Shown here piece after piece: positions 34,706 to 42,838 of a DNA stretch of 64,000 nucleotides. The position numbers were made by a program, and so were the translations under genes. Source of the DNA: Duganella fentianensis. GTDB taxonomy: Bacteria; Pseudomonadota; Gammaproteobacteria; Burkholderiales; Burkholderiaceae_D. The notes beneath the pieces are model-generated. The model did not search any database and was not told the origin of the DNA. It saw only the letters and a program-made list of their open reading frames with translations. The DNA lies in assembly GCF_009857835.1 (NCBI RefSeq), contig NZ_WWCL01000004.1:496001-560000 (forward strand), in the 5' to 3' direction. Position 1 is the first letter of the stretch. The number at the start of each line of letters is the position of its first letter.

Positions 34706-35266
34706 TTGACCGTCAAGAATGCATCCGGGGTGCAAGTCCCCGACGATCTGGCACAGGTAGGCTTTGTCTACGGTGCCTACGGCGTTGCAGGCTGGGTCAG
34801 GATACGTCCTTTCTCGGAAGATGCGGATGCACTCCTGCGGGTTAAAACCTGGTGGCTCGATAAGCCGGGTGTCCATGATGTCGATGTCAAGCATAGCAAA
34901 ATGCATGGCGGCGATGTGGTGGCGCAAATTATCGGCATTACGGACCGTAACGTTGCGGAAGCACTCAAGGGTGCTGCTGTGTCGATTCCCCGTAGCCGTT
35001 TCCCGGTCTTGTCGGACGACGAGTTTTACTGGGCCGATCTGATCGGTCTGGAAGTAGAGAATTTGCAAGGTGAGCACCTCGGTACGGTGTCTGACATGAT
35101 GAGCAATGGTCCGCAGTCGATCTTGCGCATTACGCCAGCAGCCACGGCCGAAGCTGTTCCGGAAGATGCGGCGCAAGAGCGCCTGATTCCATTTGTGGAC
35201 GCGTACGTCATCAAGGTAGACAAGGCCGCAAAGAAAATCACTGTCGACTGGGGCCTTGATTACTGA
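34706..35266 (+). CDS. rimM: 16S rRNA processing protein RimM
   Basis: 186 aa if translation begins at TTG 34706; a GTG at 34730 is the alternative, and neither has a strong ribosome site. Coupling to rpsP, whose stop is 14 bases upstream, may help. The N-terminal RimM barrel has VGFVYGAYGVAGWVRIRPFS and the PRC-barrel domain has FYWADLIGLEVENLQGEHLG and PFVDAYVIKVD. It assists 30S head maturation around S19. Confidence 0.95.
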   Translation: MTVKNASGVQVPDDLAQVGFVYGAYGVAGWVRIRPFSEDADALLRVKTWWLDKPGVHDVDVKHSKMHGGDVVAQIIGITDRNVAEALKGAAVSIPRSRFPVLSDDEFYWADLIGLEVENLQGEHLGTVSDMMSNGPQSILRITPAATAEAVPEDAAQERLIPFVDAYVIKVDKAAKKITVDWGLDY

Positions 35267-35287
35267 ACATAAAGAGGGCGGCCCGCC

Positions 35288-36034
35288 ATGCAATTTGATG
35301 TCGTGACCCTGTTCCCTGAAATGTTCGCCGCTCTGACGCAGTCGGGTGTCACCCGGCGTGCGTTCGAACAGAATAAATGTGGTCTGTCGCTGTGGAATCC
35401 GCGTGATTTCACCACCGATAATCACCGCACCGTGGATGATCGCCCCTATGGTGGCGGCCCCGGCATGGTGATGCTGGCCAAACCGCTGGAAGCGACGCTG
35501 AACGCCGCAAAAGCGCGCCAGACCGATGCCGGTCTGCCGACGCCGCGGGTAGTGTTCATGTCGCCGCAAGGCAAACCGCTGACCCATGCGCGGGTGATGG
35601 AGCTGAAACAGGAAGCCGGTCTGGTCATCCTGTGCGGCCGTTACGAAGCAGTCGACCAGCGTTTGCTGGATCGCTGCGTGGATGAAGAAATCAGCCTCGG
35701 CGATTTCGTCCTGTCCGGTGGCGAGCTGCCGGCCATGGCCTTGATGGATGCCGTGATCCGCCAGATACCTGGCGTGCTGAACACGGATGCCTCGGCGGTG
35801 GAGGACAGTTTCGTCAATGGTCTGCTCGATGCGCCGCACTACACGCGCCCCGAGACGTATGAGGGTATGAGCGTGCCGCCGGTACTGATGGGCGGCAACC
35901 ACGCCGAGATTGAAAAATGGCGCCGTCAGCGCATGCTGGAAGCGACCGCGCGCAAGCGCCCCGATTTACTCGTCGAAGCCCGTGCAGCCGGTTTGCTGAC
36001 GCGCAAAGACGAACAGTTTTTGGCAGGTTTGTAA
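35288..36034 (+). CDS. trmD: tRNA (guanine-N1)-methyltransferase TrmD
   Basis: 248 aa SPOUT methyltransferase making m1G37, which prevents +1 frameshifting. Hallmarks are the N-terminal [24 protein letters not shown] (about 55-67), the trefoil-knot residues [15 protein letters not shown] (about 115) and [15 protein letters not shown] (about 138). The C-terminal helical domain ends KDEQFLAGL. It follows rimM after 21 bases with an AGAGGGCGG leader. Confidence 0.98.
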   Translation: MQFDVVTLFPEMFAALTQSGVTRRAFEQNKCGLSLWNPRDFTTDNHRTVDDRPYGGGPGMVMLAKPLEATLNAAKARQTDAGLPTPRVVFMSPQGKPLTHARVMELKQEAGLVILCGRYEAVDQRLLDRCVDEEISLGDFVLSGGELPAMALMDAVIRQIPGVLNTDASAVEDSFVNGLLDAPHYTRPETYEGMSVPPVLMGGNHAEIEKWRRQRMLEATARKRPDLLVEARAAGLLTRKDEQFLAGL

Positions 36035-36140
36035 AAATCTGCTGATGTCATGTGCAGGCATGTTGCCTGTACGTGTAACCCCCATCCTCTACTGGGCAAG
36101 TAGGTCAGCGCGCCAGCATGATGGTTTATGGAGCCGTAAA

Positions 36141-36527
36141 ATGGATCTGATTCAACAACTCGAGCAAGAAGAAATCGCTCGTCTGGGCAAAAACATTCCT
36201 GAATTTGCACCTGGCGATACCGTGATCGTTAACGTAAACGTCGTCGAAGGCACCCGTAAGCGTGCTCAGGCGTACGAAGGCGTTGTGATCTCCCGTCGTA
36301 ACCGTGGCCTGAACTCGAACTTCATCGTTCGTAAAATCTCGTCCGGCGAAGGCGTTGAGCGTACCTTCCAGCTGTACTCCCCGCTGATCGCTTCGATCGA
36401 AGTGAAACGCCGCGGTGACGTACGTCGCGCTAAACTGTACTACCTGCGTGATCGTTCCGGTAAATCGGCACGTATCAAAGAAAAGCTGCCTAACCGTCGC
36501 CCAGCGGCGAAAACCGACGCTGCTTAA
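36141..36527 (+). CDS. rplS: 50S ribosomal protein L19
   Basis: 128 aa. The ATG at 36141 opens [20 protein letters not shown], the normal L19 start, so the longer frame from 36045 is rejected. The conserved [20 protein letters not shown] is present. Last gene of the operon, followed by a strong terminator. Confidence 0.97.
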   Translation: MDLIQQLEQEEIARLGKNIPEFAPGDTVIVNVNVVEGTRKRAQAYEGVVISRRNRGLNSNFIVRKISSGEGVERTFQLYSPLIASIEVKRRGDVRRAKLYYLRDRSGKSARIKEKLPNRRPAAKTDAA

Positions 36528-36582
36528 TTGTCACGACAATTGCTGCGTTAGTTTAGGAAGCATGAGGCTGCAGGCCTCGGGA

Positions 36583-36607
36583 AAGGGCGCCGCTGGCGCC
36601 CTTTTTT
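36583..36607 (+). terminator. Intrinsic terminator of the rpsP operon
   Basis: Perfect 9-bp arms AAGGGCGCC / GGCGCCCTT, three-base loop, T6. It lies 55 bases after rplS. Confidence 0.92.
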
Positions 36608-36637
36608 CTTCTGATTTCATCACTGGAGGAGAGCGTA

Positions 36638-37303
36638 TTGGCACGCCCCCCGTTTGATCCCCGCGCATTGCCCGTCGATGCTGTCGCCGGCGAAGCCGCC
36701 GTGGCGCTGGAGCGCCTGACACCGCACTGGCTGCGCCAGCGCTTTGCCGAGCAGCCCGCATGGCAGGCCGAGACGGCCGACGAATCGGGCATGCTGGCGC
36801 CCAGGCAGGCACCCACGCCGGCCTCGGTACTGATTCCGCTGGTGGCGCGCGAAAACGGACTGCAGCTGCTGCTGACGCTGCGTACCGAACATCTGAGCGC
36901 GCACGCCGGCCAGATCAGTTTTCCCGGCGGCCGCGCCGAAGACTATGATGCCAGCGCCATCGACACCGCGCTGCGCGAAGCGGAAGAGGAAATCGGGCTG
37001 GCGCGCGCCCACGTTGACGTGCTGGGCACGCTGCCGCACTATCTGACGGGCACGGGTTTCTGCGTGACGCCGGTGGTGGCGCTGCTGCAGCCGCCGTTCG
37101 CACTGCAGGCCGATCCCGGCGAAGTGGCGGAAGTATTCGAAGTGCCCCTGAGTTTTCTGATGGATGGCCAGAACCACCAGCGCCTGTCAGTCGAACTGCC
37201 GGTAGGGCGGCGCAGCTTCTACGCCATGCCCTACGGCGAGTATTTCATCTGGGGTGCCACCGCCGGCATGCTGCGCAATCTGTTCCATTTCTTGCGTGCC
37301 TAG
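36638..37303 (+). CDS. NUDIX hydrolase, CoA pyrophosphatase (NudL/UPF0035 type)
   Basis: 221 aa. The start is a TTG at 36638, supported by a strong GGAGGA seven bases upstream. The UPF0035 motif LLLTLRTEHLSAHAGQISFP and the Nudix box from GGRAED to REAEEEIGL (about residues 90-122) identify the CoA/acyl-CoA diphosphatase branch. It would cleave CoA to 4'-phosphopantetheine and 3',5'-ADP. It sits right after the ribosomal operon terminator and before the CobD-like gene. Confidence 0.92.
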   Translation: MARPPFDPRALPVDAVAGEAAVALERLTPHWLRQRFAEQPAWQAETADESGMLAPRQAPTPASVLIPLVARENGLQLLLTLRTEHLSAHAGQISFPGGRAEDYDASAIDTALREAEEEIGLARAHVDVLGTLPHYLTGTGFCVTPVVALLQPPFALQADPGEVAEVFEVPLSFLMDGQNHQRLSVELPVGRRSFYAMPYGEYFIWGATAGMLRNLFHFLRA

Positions 37304-37358
37304 GCTCGGTGCGCTATCGTAGCGGGCATTGCAGCTTAGCCCTATCCAAGGACGTTAG

Positions 37359-38327
37359 ATGACATTTCTTTCTATTTTATGCGCGCTGCTGATCGAGCAG
37401 ATGAAGCCACTGCGGGCCGATAATCCGATTTACGCGGAAATCAAGGCACTGGCGCTGCGCATGGAGACCTGGTTCAATGCCGGTCATTCGAGCCACGGCC
37501 GCATGGGCTGGTTCCTGATGATGGCACTGCTGATGGTGCCGACCGCCCTGATCTACGGCGTCCTCAAGCACTACAACCTGTTCCTCGCCGCGTTTGCCTG
37601 GAACGTGCTGATCGTCTACCTGACGCTGGGCTTCCGCCACTACAGCCACTATTTCACCTCTATCCAGCTGGCCCTGAACGCGGGCGACGAGGCGGCTGCA
37701 CGCAAGTTGCTGGGCGAGTGGACCAAGCAGGATACGGTGGGCATGGAAAGCTCGGAAATCGCCCGTCTGGCGGTGGAGAAATCGCTGATCACCACGCACC
37801 GCAATGTATTCGGCGTGTTCTTCTGGTTCCTCATGCCGCTGGGCCCGGCCTGCGCCGTGATGTACCGCGTGGCCGAACATCTGGCCCGTGCATGGAACGA
37901 GCCTGAGCATATGCGCAACGAAGCCTTCGGCCAGTTCGCTGCCCGTGCGTTCTACTGGATAGACTGGATACCTGTGCGCCTGACGGCAGTGGCTTTCGCC
38001 GTGGTCGGTAATTTCGAAGACGCCATCTACGCCTGGCGTAACTTCGCCCACCGCTGGACCGATGAAGCCATCGGCATCATTCTGGCCGCTGGCGGCGGCG
38101 CCATGGGCGTACGCCTGGGCACACCGGCAGAAAATGCTGCCAAGGTGCTGCCGGTCGATGCTGCGACAGTGGACAGCAGCGACGAAGAGCCGGACGTGCT
38201 GCCGGGCGAAGAGCCGAATGTGCGCGCGCTGCAAAGCACGGTGGGCCTGGTATGGCGCGCCTTGCTGTTGTGGATGATGTTGTTATTGCTGCTGTCCGGC
38301 GCGGTGTGGCTGGGAGCGGCGCCCTAA
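37359..38327 (+). CDS. CobD/CbiB-family membrane protein
   Basis: 322 aa with about four transmembrane segments. Annotated relatives are CobD/CbiB-like or AmpE-like. The N-terminus MTFLSILCALLIEQMKPLRA and the region GFRHYSHYFTSIQLALNAGD fit the betaproteobacterial branch. No cobalamin biosynthesis genes are near, so adenosylcobinamide phosphate synthase activity is doubtful. A role in envelope signalling, as proposed for AmpE, is an alternative. It follows the NUDIX gene by 55 bases. Confidence 0.8.
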   Translation: MTFLSILCALLIEQMKPLRADNPIYAEIKALALRMETWFNAGHSSHGRMGWFLMMALLMVPTALIYGVLKHYNLFLAAFAWNVLIVYLTLGFRHYSHYFTSIQLALNAGDEAAARKLLGEWTKQDTVGMESSEIARLAVEKSLITTHRNVFGVFFWFLMPLGPACAVMYRVAEHLARAWNEPEHMRNEAFGQFAARAFYWIDWIPVRLTAVAFAVVGNFEDAIYAWRNFAHRWTDEAIGIILAAGGGAMGVRLGTPAENAAKVLPVDAATVDSSDEEPDVLPGEEPNVRALQSTVGLVWRALLLWMMLLLLLSGAVWLGAAP

Positions 38328-38551
38328 AAGGGTACAATAGGCGCATTGCCGTGGTGCGGAAAGATGGTATTTCTGCACCAAAATGCTTGATCGTGAAAAT
38401 TTGCGACGTTTATTCAAGGACTTACGTATTAAGGTCTTCTATAAGATATAATACGTAAGATTCTTACAGAATGATATCCGCCCGGCAAATCCGTCGGGAC
38501 CATTCACGCATTCTTGTTACCAACAAGTATCTACGCAGAAGCAGCCCGCCT

Positions 38552-38887
38552 ATGGCCGAGTCAGCCCACAATCCGTTAGAACAGCAGGATTCGTTCTTCA
38601 TCATCGGCCGTACCAGCAATGGCCGCCAGTTCCGTCCTAGCGACTGGGCCGAACGTCTGTGCGGCGTCATGGCCTGCTTCAAGCCGGAAGGCTTCGGCGG
38701 TGGCCGCGATTCCCACCTGCAGTTCTCGCCCTATGTGCGCCCCGTGGTGCTCGATGGCGTGAAGTCGGTGGTCGTCAACGGCAAGCTGCGCGACCTCGAG
38801 CCCATGGCTTACCACTTCGTGATTTCCTTCGCCAAGGACAACGACCTGCAAATGGTCGACGCCTGCATCCTGCCGGACAAGACCTGA
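38552..38887 (+). CDS. DUF3579 family protein
   Basis: 111 aa from the ATG at 38552 (MAESAHNPLEQQD). The family core is clear: FRPSDWAERLCGVMACFKP and the later YHFVISFAKDNDLQMVDACI. DUF3579 is widespread in Betaproteobacteria and has no assigned function. The frame runs upstream to 38471 but that part is AT-rich and probably holds the promoter. Confidence 0.9.
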   Translation: MAESAHNPLEQQDSFFIIGRTSNGRQFRPSDWAERLCGVMACFKPEGFGGGRDSHLQFSPYVRPVVLDGVKSVVVNGKLRDLEPMAYHFVISFAKDNDLQMVDACILPDKT

Positions 38888-39034
38888 GTCCGGCTACACA
38901 TCTGCCGTCCGGCCACCGGATTGGCCGGCGCTGCCTTGCCGCGCTACACACCCGATTAAATTCTGCTTAAGTGGCTAGTCATGTCCCTGTGGCTAGGCGT
39001 ATGCTGCTCGTTCCTAGAATTTGCGAGAGCCTCC

Positions 39035-41758
39035 ATGAACTGCAGCCGTTTGAAGTCCTGCGCTGCCGCCAGCCTGCTGCTGTGCGGCCTGTCCACCTAT
39101 GCCACCGGCTCCGCATGGGCTGCCAGTACTCTGCCGCAGGGCGTGGTGCGCGGTCCGGCAACTGACGGGATCAGCGAATACCGTCTGCCCAACGGCCTCA
39201 AGGTGCTGCTGTTTCCCGATGCGTCCAAGCCCACCGTCACCGTCAACGTGACCTATCTGGTCGGTTCGCGCCACGAGAACTACGGCGAGACAGGCATGGC
39301 CCACTTGCTGGAACACATGCTGTTCAAGGGCACGCCGAAAAACCCGTCCATCGTGCAGGAATTCTCCCAGCGTGGCATGGATTTCAACGGCACCACCTCG
39401 CTAGACCGCACCAACTACTACGAAGTGTTCCAGGCCAGCGACGATAACCTGAAGTGGGCGCTGGCGATGGAAGCGGACCGCATGGTGCACTCCAAGGTGG
39501 CGCGCAAGGATCTGGATACGGAAATGACGGTGGTGCGCAATGAGTACGAGAGCGGCGAGAACAGTCCTTTCGGCGTACTGCTCAAGCGCATGCAGAGCGT
39601 GGCCTACGACTGGCATAGCTATGGCCGTTCGACCATAGGCAACCGTAGCGATATCGAGCATGTACGGATCGAGAATCTGCAGGCCTTCTATCGTACCTAC
39701 TACCAGCCGGATAATGCCGTGCTGCTGGTGGCGGGCAAATTCGAGCCGGCCAGCACGCTGGCCTGGATCAGCAAGACTTTCGGCGTGATCCCCAAACCGC
39801 GGCGCAGCCTGCCGCCGTTCTGGACGGTGGAGCCGGTGCAGGATGGCGAGCGCAGTTTTGTCGTGCGCCGCAAGGGCGATATGCAGCTGGTCGTGGTGGG
39901 CTACAAAGTGCCCTCGGCGCTGCAGGAAGATAGCGATGCGCTGAGCTTCATGTCCGAGATCATGGGCGACACGCCGAATGGCCGGCTGCACAAGGCGCTG
40001 GTGGAGACAGGCAAGGCAGCACAGGTGTTCAGCTTCGGTCAGACCGGTTATGCGCCGGGCCTGCAGCTGATGGGCGCCGTGGTGAAAGCCGGAGAAGCAT
40101 TGGAGCCGGTGCGCGATGCGCTGATCGCCACGGTGGAAAGTTTTGCCAGCATGCCGCCCACGGAGGAAGAAATGGCGCGGGCGCGGCGCAGCTTCGCCAA
40201 CAGCATCGAGAAAGCCCTGAATGATCCGCAGCGGGTCGGCGTCAGCCTGTCGGAAGAAATTGCGCTCGGCGACTGGCGTCTGCTATTCCAGGGCCGCGAC
40301 AAGCTGCCCGGCTTTACTGCGCAGCAGGTGGCGGCAGCGGCAGGGCGCTATCTGAAGCGCGACAACCGTGTGGTGGGCAGTTTCATCCCGGAAGATGCGC
40401 CCCAGCGTGCCGAGATTCCTGCTGCGCCCACGGTGGCACAGGTGATGCACGACTTCAAGGGCCACAACAGCGCGCTGACAGCGGAAGTCTTCAATCCCGA
40501 TCAGGACAATATCGATGCGCGTACCGAGCGCCTGAACATAGGCGGCCTGAAAGTGGCGCTGCTGCCCAAGAAGAACCGTGGCGCCAGCGTGTCCGTGCAT
40601 CTGCAGCTGCACTGGGGTGACGAGAAGAATCTGTTCAATCAGGGCGTGGTGGCCAGCGTGGCCAATGAAATGCTGATGCGCGGTACCAGCCGTTACACGC
40701 GCCAGCAACTGGCCGATGCCATGTCGGAACTCAAGATGTCCGGTGGCCTGTACCAGTTCGATACGACCGGCCCCCATCTGGCGGCAGCGCTGCAGCTGGT
40801 GGCCCATGTGCTGAAGGACGCCAGCTTCCCGCCGGCCGAATTCGAGCAGCTGCGCCAGCAATGGCTGGTGGCCATCGAAGCCTCGCGCAACGAGCCGCAG
40901 ACGCTGGCGCGCAATGCGCTGGACGAATATCTGGACCACTATCCGAAAGGCGATCCGCGCGCCAGCATGAGCACCGATGAATTGCTGGCTGCCGTGAAGG
41001 GGCTGACGCTGGAGCAGGTGGTGGCCTTCCACCGCCAGTACTATGGTGCCAGCCATGGCGAGCTGGCCATCGTCGGTGATTTCGACGCGGCGGCCATCAA
41101 GCCCGTGGTAGAAGCCCAGTTCGCCGGCTGGGATAGCCAGGTCGCCTATGCGCCGCTAATCCGCAGCAATGCCGACCAGGCGCCGCTACAGCGCTTTATC
41201 GATACGCCGGACAAGGAAAACGGTGTGTATCTGGCGCGCCTGCCGCTGGCGTTGAATATCGACGACGAAGCCATGCCGCTGCTGGAGCTGGCCAATTACA
41301 TCTTCGGCGATGGCGGCCTGAAATCGCGCCTGATGGACCGCATCCGCCAGAAGGACGGCCTGTCCTACGGCGGCGGCAGCGGCCTGCAGGCGGGCGAGCT
41401 GGATAATGCGGGCAGCTTCACCATCGAAGCGATCGCCGCGCCACAGAACCTGAAAAAACTCTCGGCCGCGATACGGCAGGAACTGGAACGCGCCGTCAAA
41501 GAAGGGTTCACTGCACAGGAGCTGGCCCGTGCCAAATCCGGCCTGCTGCAGCAGCGCGCGCAGAACCGCGCCCAGGACGGCATCGTGGCCGCCGGCTGGA
41601 CCAATAATCTGTTCCGGAGCCGCAGCTACAGCTGGAGCAAAGCCTATGAAGCCAAGCTACGCGCGGCCACGCTGGCGCAGGTCAATGCTGCCTTCCGCAA
41701 GGCCATCGATCCGGCCCGGCTGTCGGTGGTGACGGCGGGCGACGCCAGCAAAAAATAG
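39035..41758 (+). CDS. Exported M16-family zinc metallopeptidase (two-domain)
   Basis: 907 aa from the ATG at 39035, which gives a normal signal peptide ending near residue 29 (TGSAWA-AS); the upstream ATG at 38981 would spoil it. The inverted zinc motif is HLLEH (His89, Glu92, His93), with the distal Glu expected in [14 protein letters not shown]. The second M16 half (about 490-907) lacks the motif, as is usual, and forms the other half of the clamshell. It degrades peptides in the periplasm; targets are unknown. Confidence 0.94.
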   Translation: MNCSRLKSCAAASLLLCGLSTYATGSAWAASTLPQGVVRGPATDGISEYRLPNGLKVLLFPDASKPTVTVNVTYLVGSRHENYGETGMAHLLEHMLFKGTPKNPSIVQEFSQRGMDFNGTTSLDRTNYYEVFQASDDNLKWALAMEADRMVHSKVARKDLDTEMTVVRNEYESGENSPFGVLLKRMQSVAYDWHSYGRSTIGNRSDIEHVRIENLQAFYRTYYQPDNAVLLVAGKFEPASTLAWISKTFGVIPKPRRSLPPFWTVEPVQDGERSFVVRRKGDMQLVVVGYKVPSALQEDSDALSFMSEIMGDTPNGRLHKALVETGKAAQVFSFGQTGYAPGLQLMGAVVKAGEALEPVRDALIATVESFASMPPTEEEMARARRSFANSIEKALNDPQRVGVSLSEEIALGDWRLLFQGRDKLPGFTAQQVAAAAGRYLKRDNRVVGSFIPEDAPQRAEIPAAPTVAQVMHDFKGHNSALTAEVFNPDQDNIDARTERLNIGGLKVALLPKKNRGASVSVHLQLHWGDEKNLFNQGVVASVANEMLMRGTSRYTRQQLADAMSELKMSGGLYQFDTTGPHLAAALQLVAHVLKDASFPPAEFEQLRQQWLVAIEASRNEPQTLARNALDEYLDHYPKGDPRASMSTDELLAAVKGLTLEQVVAFHRQYYGASHGELAIVGDFDAAAIKPVVEAQFAGWDSQVAYAPLIRSNADQAPLQRFIDTPDKENGVYLARLPLALNIDDEAMPLLELANYIFGDGGLKSRLMDRIRQKDGLSYGGGSGLQAGELDNAGSFTIEAIAAPQNLKKLSAAIRQELERAVKEGFTAQELARAKSGLLQQRAQNRAQDGIVAAGWTNNLFRSRSYSWSKAYEAKLRAATLAQVNAAFRKAIDPARLSVVTAGDASKK

Positions 41759-41763
41759 GCGGC

Positions 41764-42504
41764 TCAGCTGGCGTTGAGTTCGGCCACGAAGTCGTACAGG
41801 TCGCCGCGGAAGTAGGAGCGGCAGAATTCGATGGCGCGGCCGTCGCGCAGAAAGCCTAGCCGCTCCACCGCCAGTCCTGCTTCTCCCGTTCTGGTCTGCA
41901 GCAGGCTGGCCTGCTCACCCGTGAGCAGCAGGGCGCTCAGGCGCTGCAGCGCGCGTACGGGACGGTTGCCGGCCTGTTCCAGCGCCGTGTACAGCGAATC
42001 CTGCACGGCATCGAGCGCGGGCAGGCTGCTGCCTACCAGCGTGGCATATTCAAGGCAGACCGGCACATCATCGGCATAGCGGATGCGGTGGAAGCGGTAC
42101 ACCAGCGTACCGGGGCTGAGGCGCAGCCGCAGTGCTTCCTCGGGCGCGACGATGCCCTCGCTGCGTTTCAGCCAGACGCTGTGCGGCTGGCGGCCCCGTG
42201 CCCGCATATCTTCCGAGAACGAGCTGAGCTTGGCGAAGTTCTTTTCTATCCGGGTGTTGACGAAGTTGCCCGAACCGGGCCGGCGTACCAGCAGGCCTTC
42301 TTCCACCAGTCCATCGATGGCTTTGCGCACCGTGATGCGCGAGAGCCCCAGTTCGCTGGCCAGCTGGCGTTCGGCGGGCAGGGCGCCATCCTTGCCGAAC
42401 AGCTTGCTGTCTATGGCGCTGCGCAAAGCACGCTGCAGCTGCAGATACAGGGGTTGACTATTGTTTTCGTCCAACTTCTGCATGATCTGTGCTAGCGCAT
42501 TCAT
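41764..42504 (-). CDS. GntR/HutC-family regulator (NagR/DasR-like)
   Basis: 246 aa. The GntR winged HTH (about 15-80) contains LASELGLSRITVRKAIDGLVEEG; the UTRA effector domain (about 95-240) follows (SSFSEDMRARG, GTLVYRFHRIRYADDVP). UTRA proteins of this group bind GlcNAc-6-P or GlcN-6-P and repress chitin and aminosugar genes. It is divergent from the TonB-dependent receptor gene, and several TGGTCT/AGACCA half-sites lie between them. It is one of two such regulators in the window, the other being inside the nag operon. Confidence 0.93.
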   Translation of the reverse strand: MNALAQIMQKLDENNSQPLYLQLQRALRSAIDSKLFGKDGALPAERQLASELGLSRITVRKAIDGLVEEGLLVRRPGSGNFVNTRIEKNFAKLSSFSEDMRARGRQPHSVWLKRSEGIVAPEEALRLRLSPGTLVYRFHRIRYADDVPVCLEYATLVGSSLPALDAVQDSLYTALEQAGNRPVRALQRLSALLLTGEQASLLQTRTGEAGLAVERLGFLRDGRAIEFCRSYFRGDLYDFVAELNAS

Positions 42505-42838
42505 ACCCAGTGGTCTCCCTTTGGTTTGTTGAAAAATAATACCAAAAAAGACCAGTTGTGCGGTATTGCACTGGTCTTATTGGATTAGACCACTGCTACG
42601 CCTCTTACCTGTGACAGAAAGCAACAAAGTGGTATGTATTGTTCATACAACATGAAGAAAAATATCGAAAACTGGTAGTGTTCTGGTATTGGTCTGGAGT
42701 ATATTGGCGTTAAATTGGTTTTGTAAGTGGTTGCAAAGAAGGGATCTGCAGGAAGTTGCGGCGGCAACCGACTGCTTTTGGAGATCTACGTTTAACCTGG
42801 ACTGGCTAAAAAGAAGCCACCAATCAAAGGGGGAGTAT
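42505..42838. promoter_or_regulatory. Intergenic operator region between GntR gene and TonB-dependent receptor
   Basis: A gene-free, AT-rich 334 bases. Half-sites read TGGTCT at 42511 and 42572, AGACCA at 42549 and 42587, and TGGTATTGGTCT at 42684-42695, with AATACCA at 42538. AAGACCAGT (42548-42556) and ACTGGTCTT (42570-42578) form a perfect 9-bp inverted repeat 13 bases apart. TGGTCT/AGACCA is the DasR/NagR-type core, so autoregulation and control of the receptor gene are likely. The receptor's AAAGGGGGAG ribosome site is at the right end. Confidence 0.7.

Noticed and set aside
37359..38327. CobD/CbiB-like gene as evidence for a cobalamin biosynthesis locus
   Set aside because: No other cob/cbi gene is present nearby, and this family branch is found apart from cobalamin operons.
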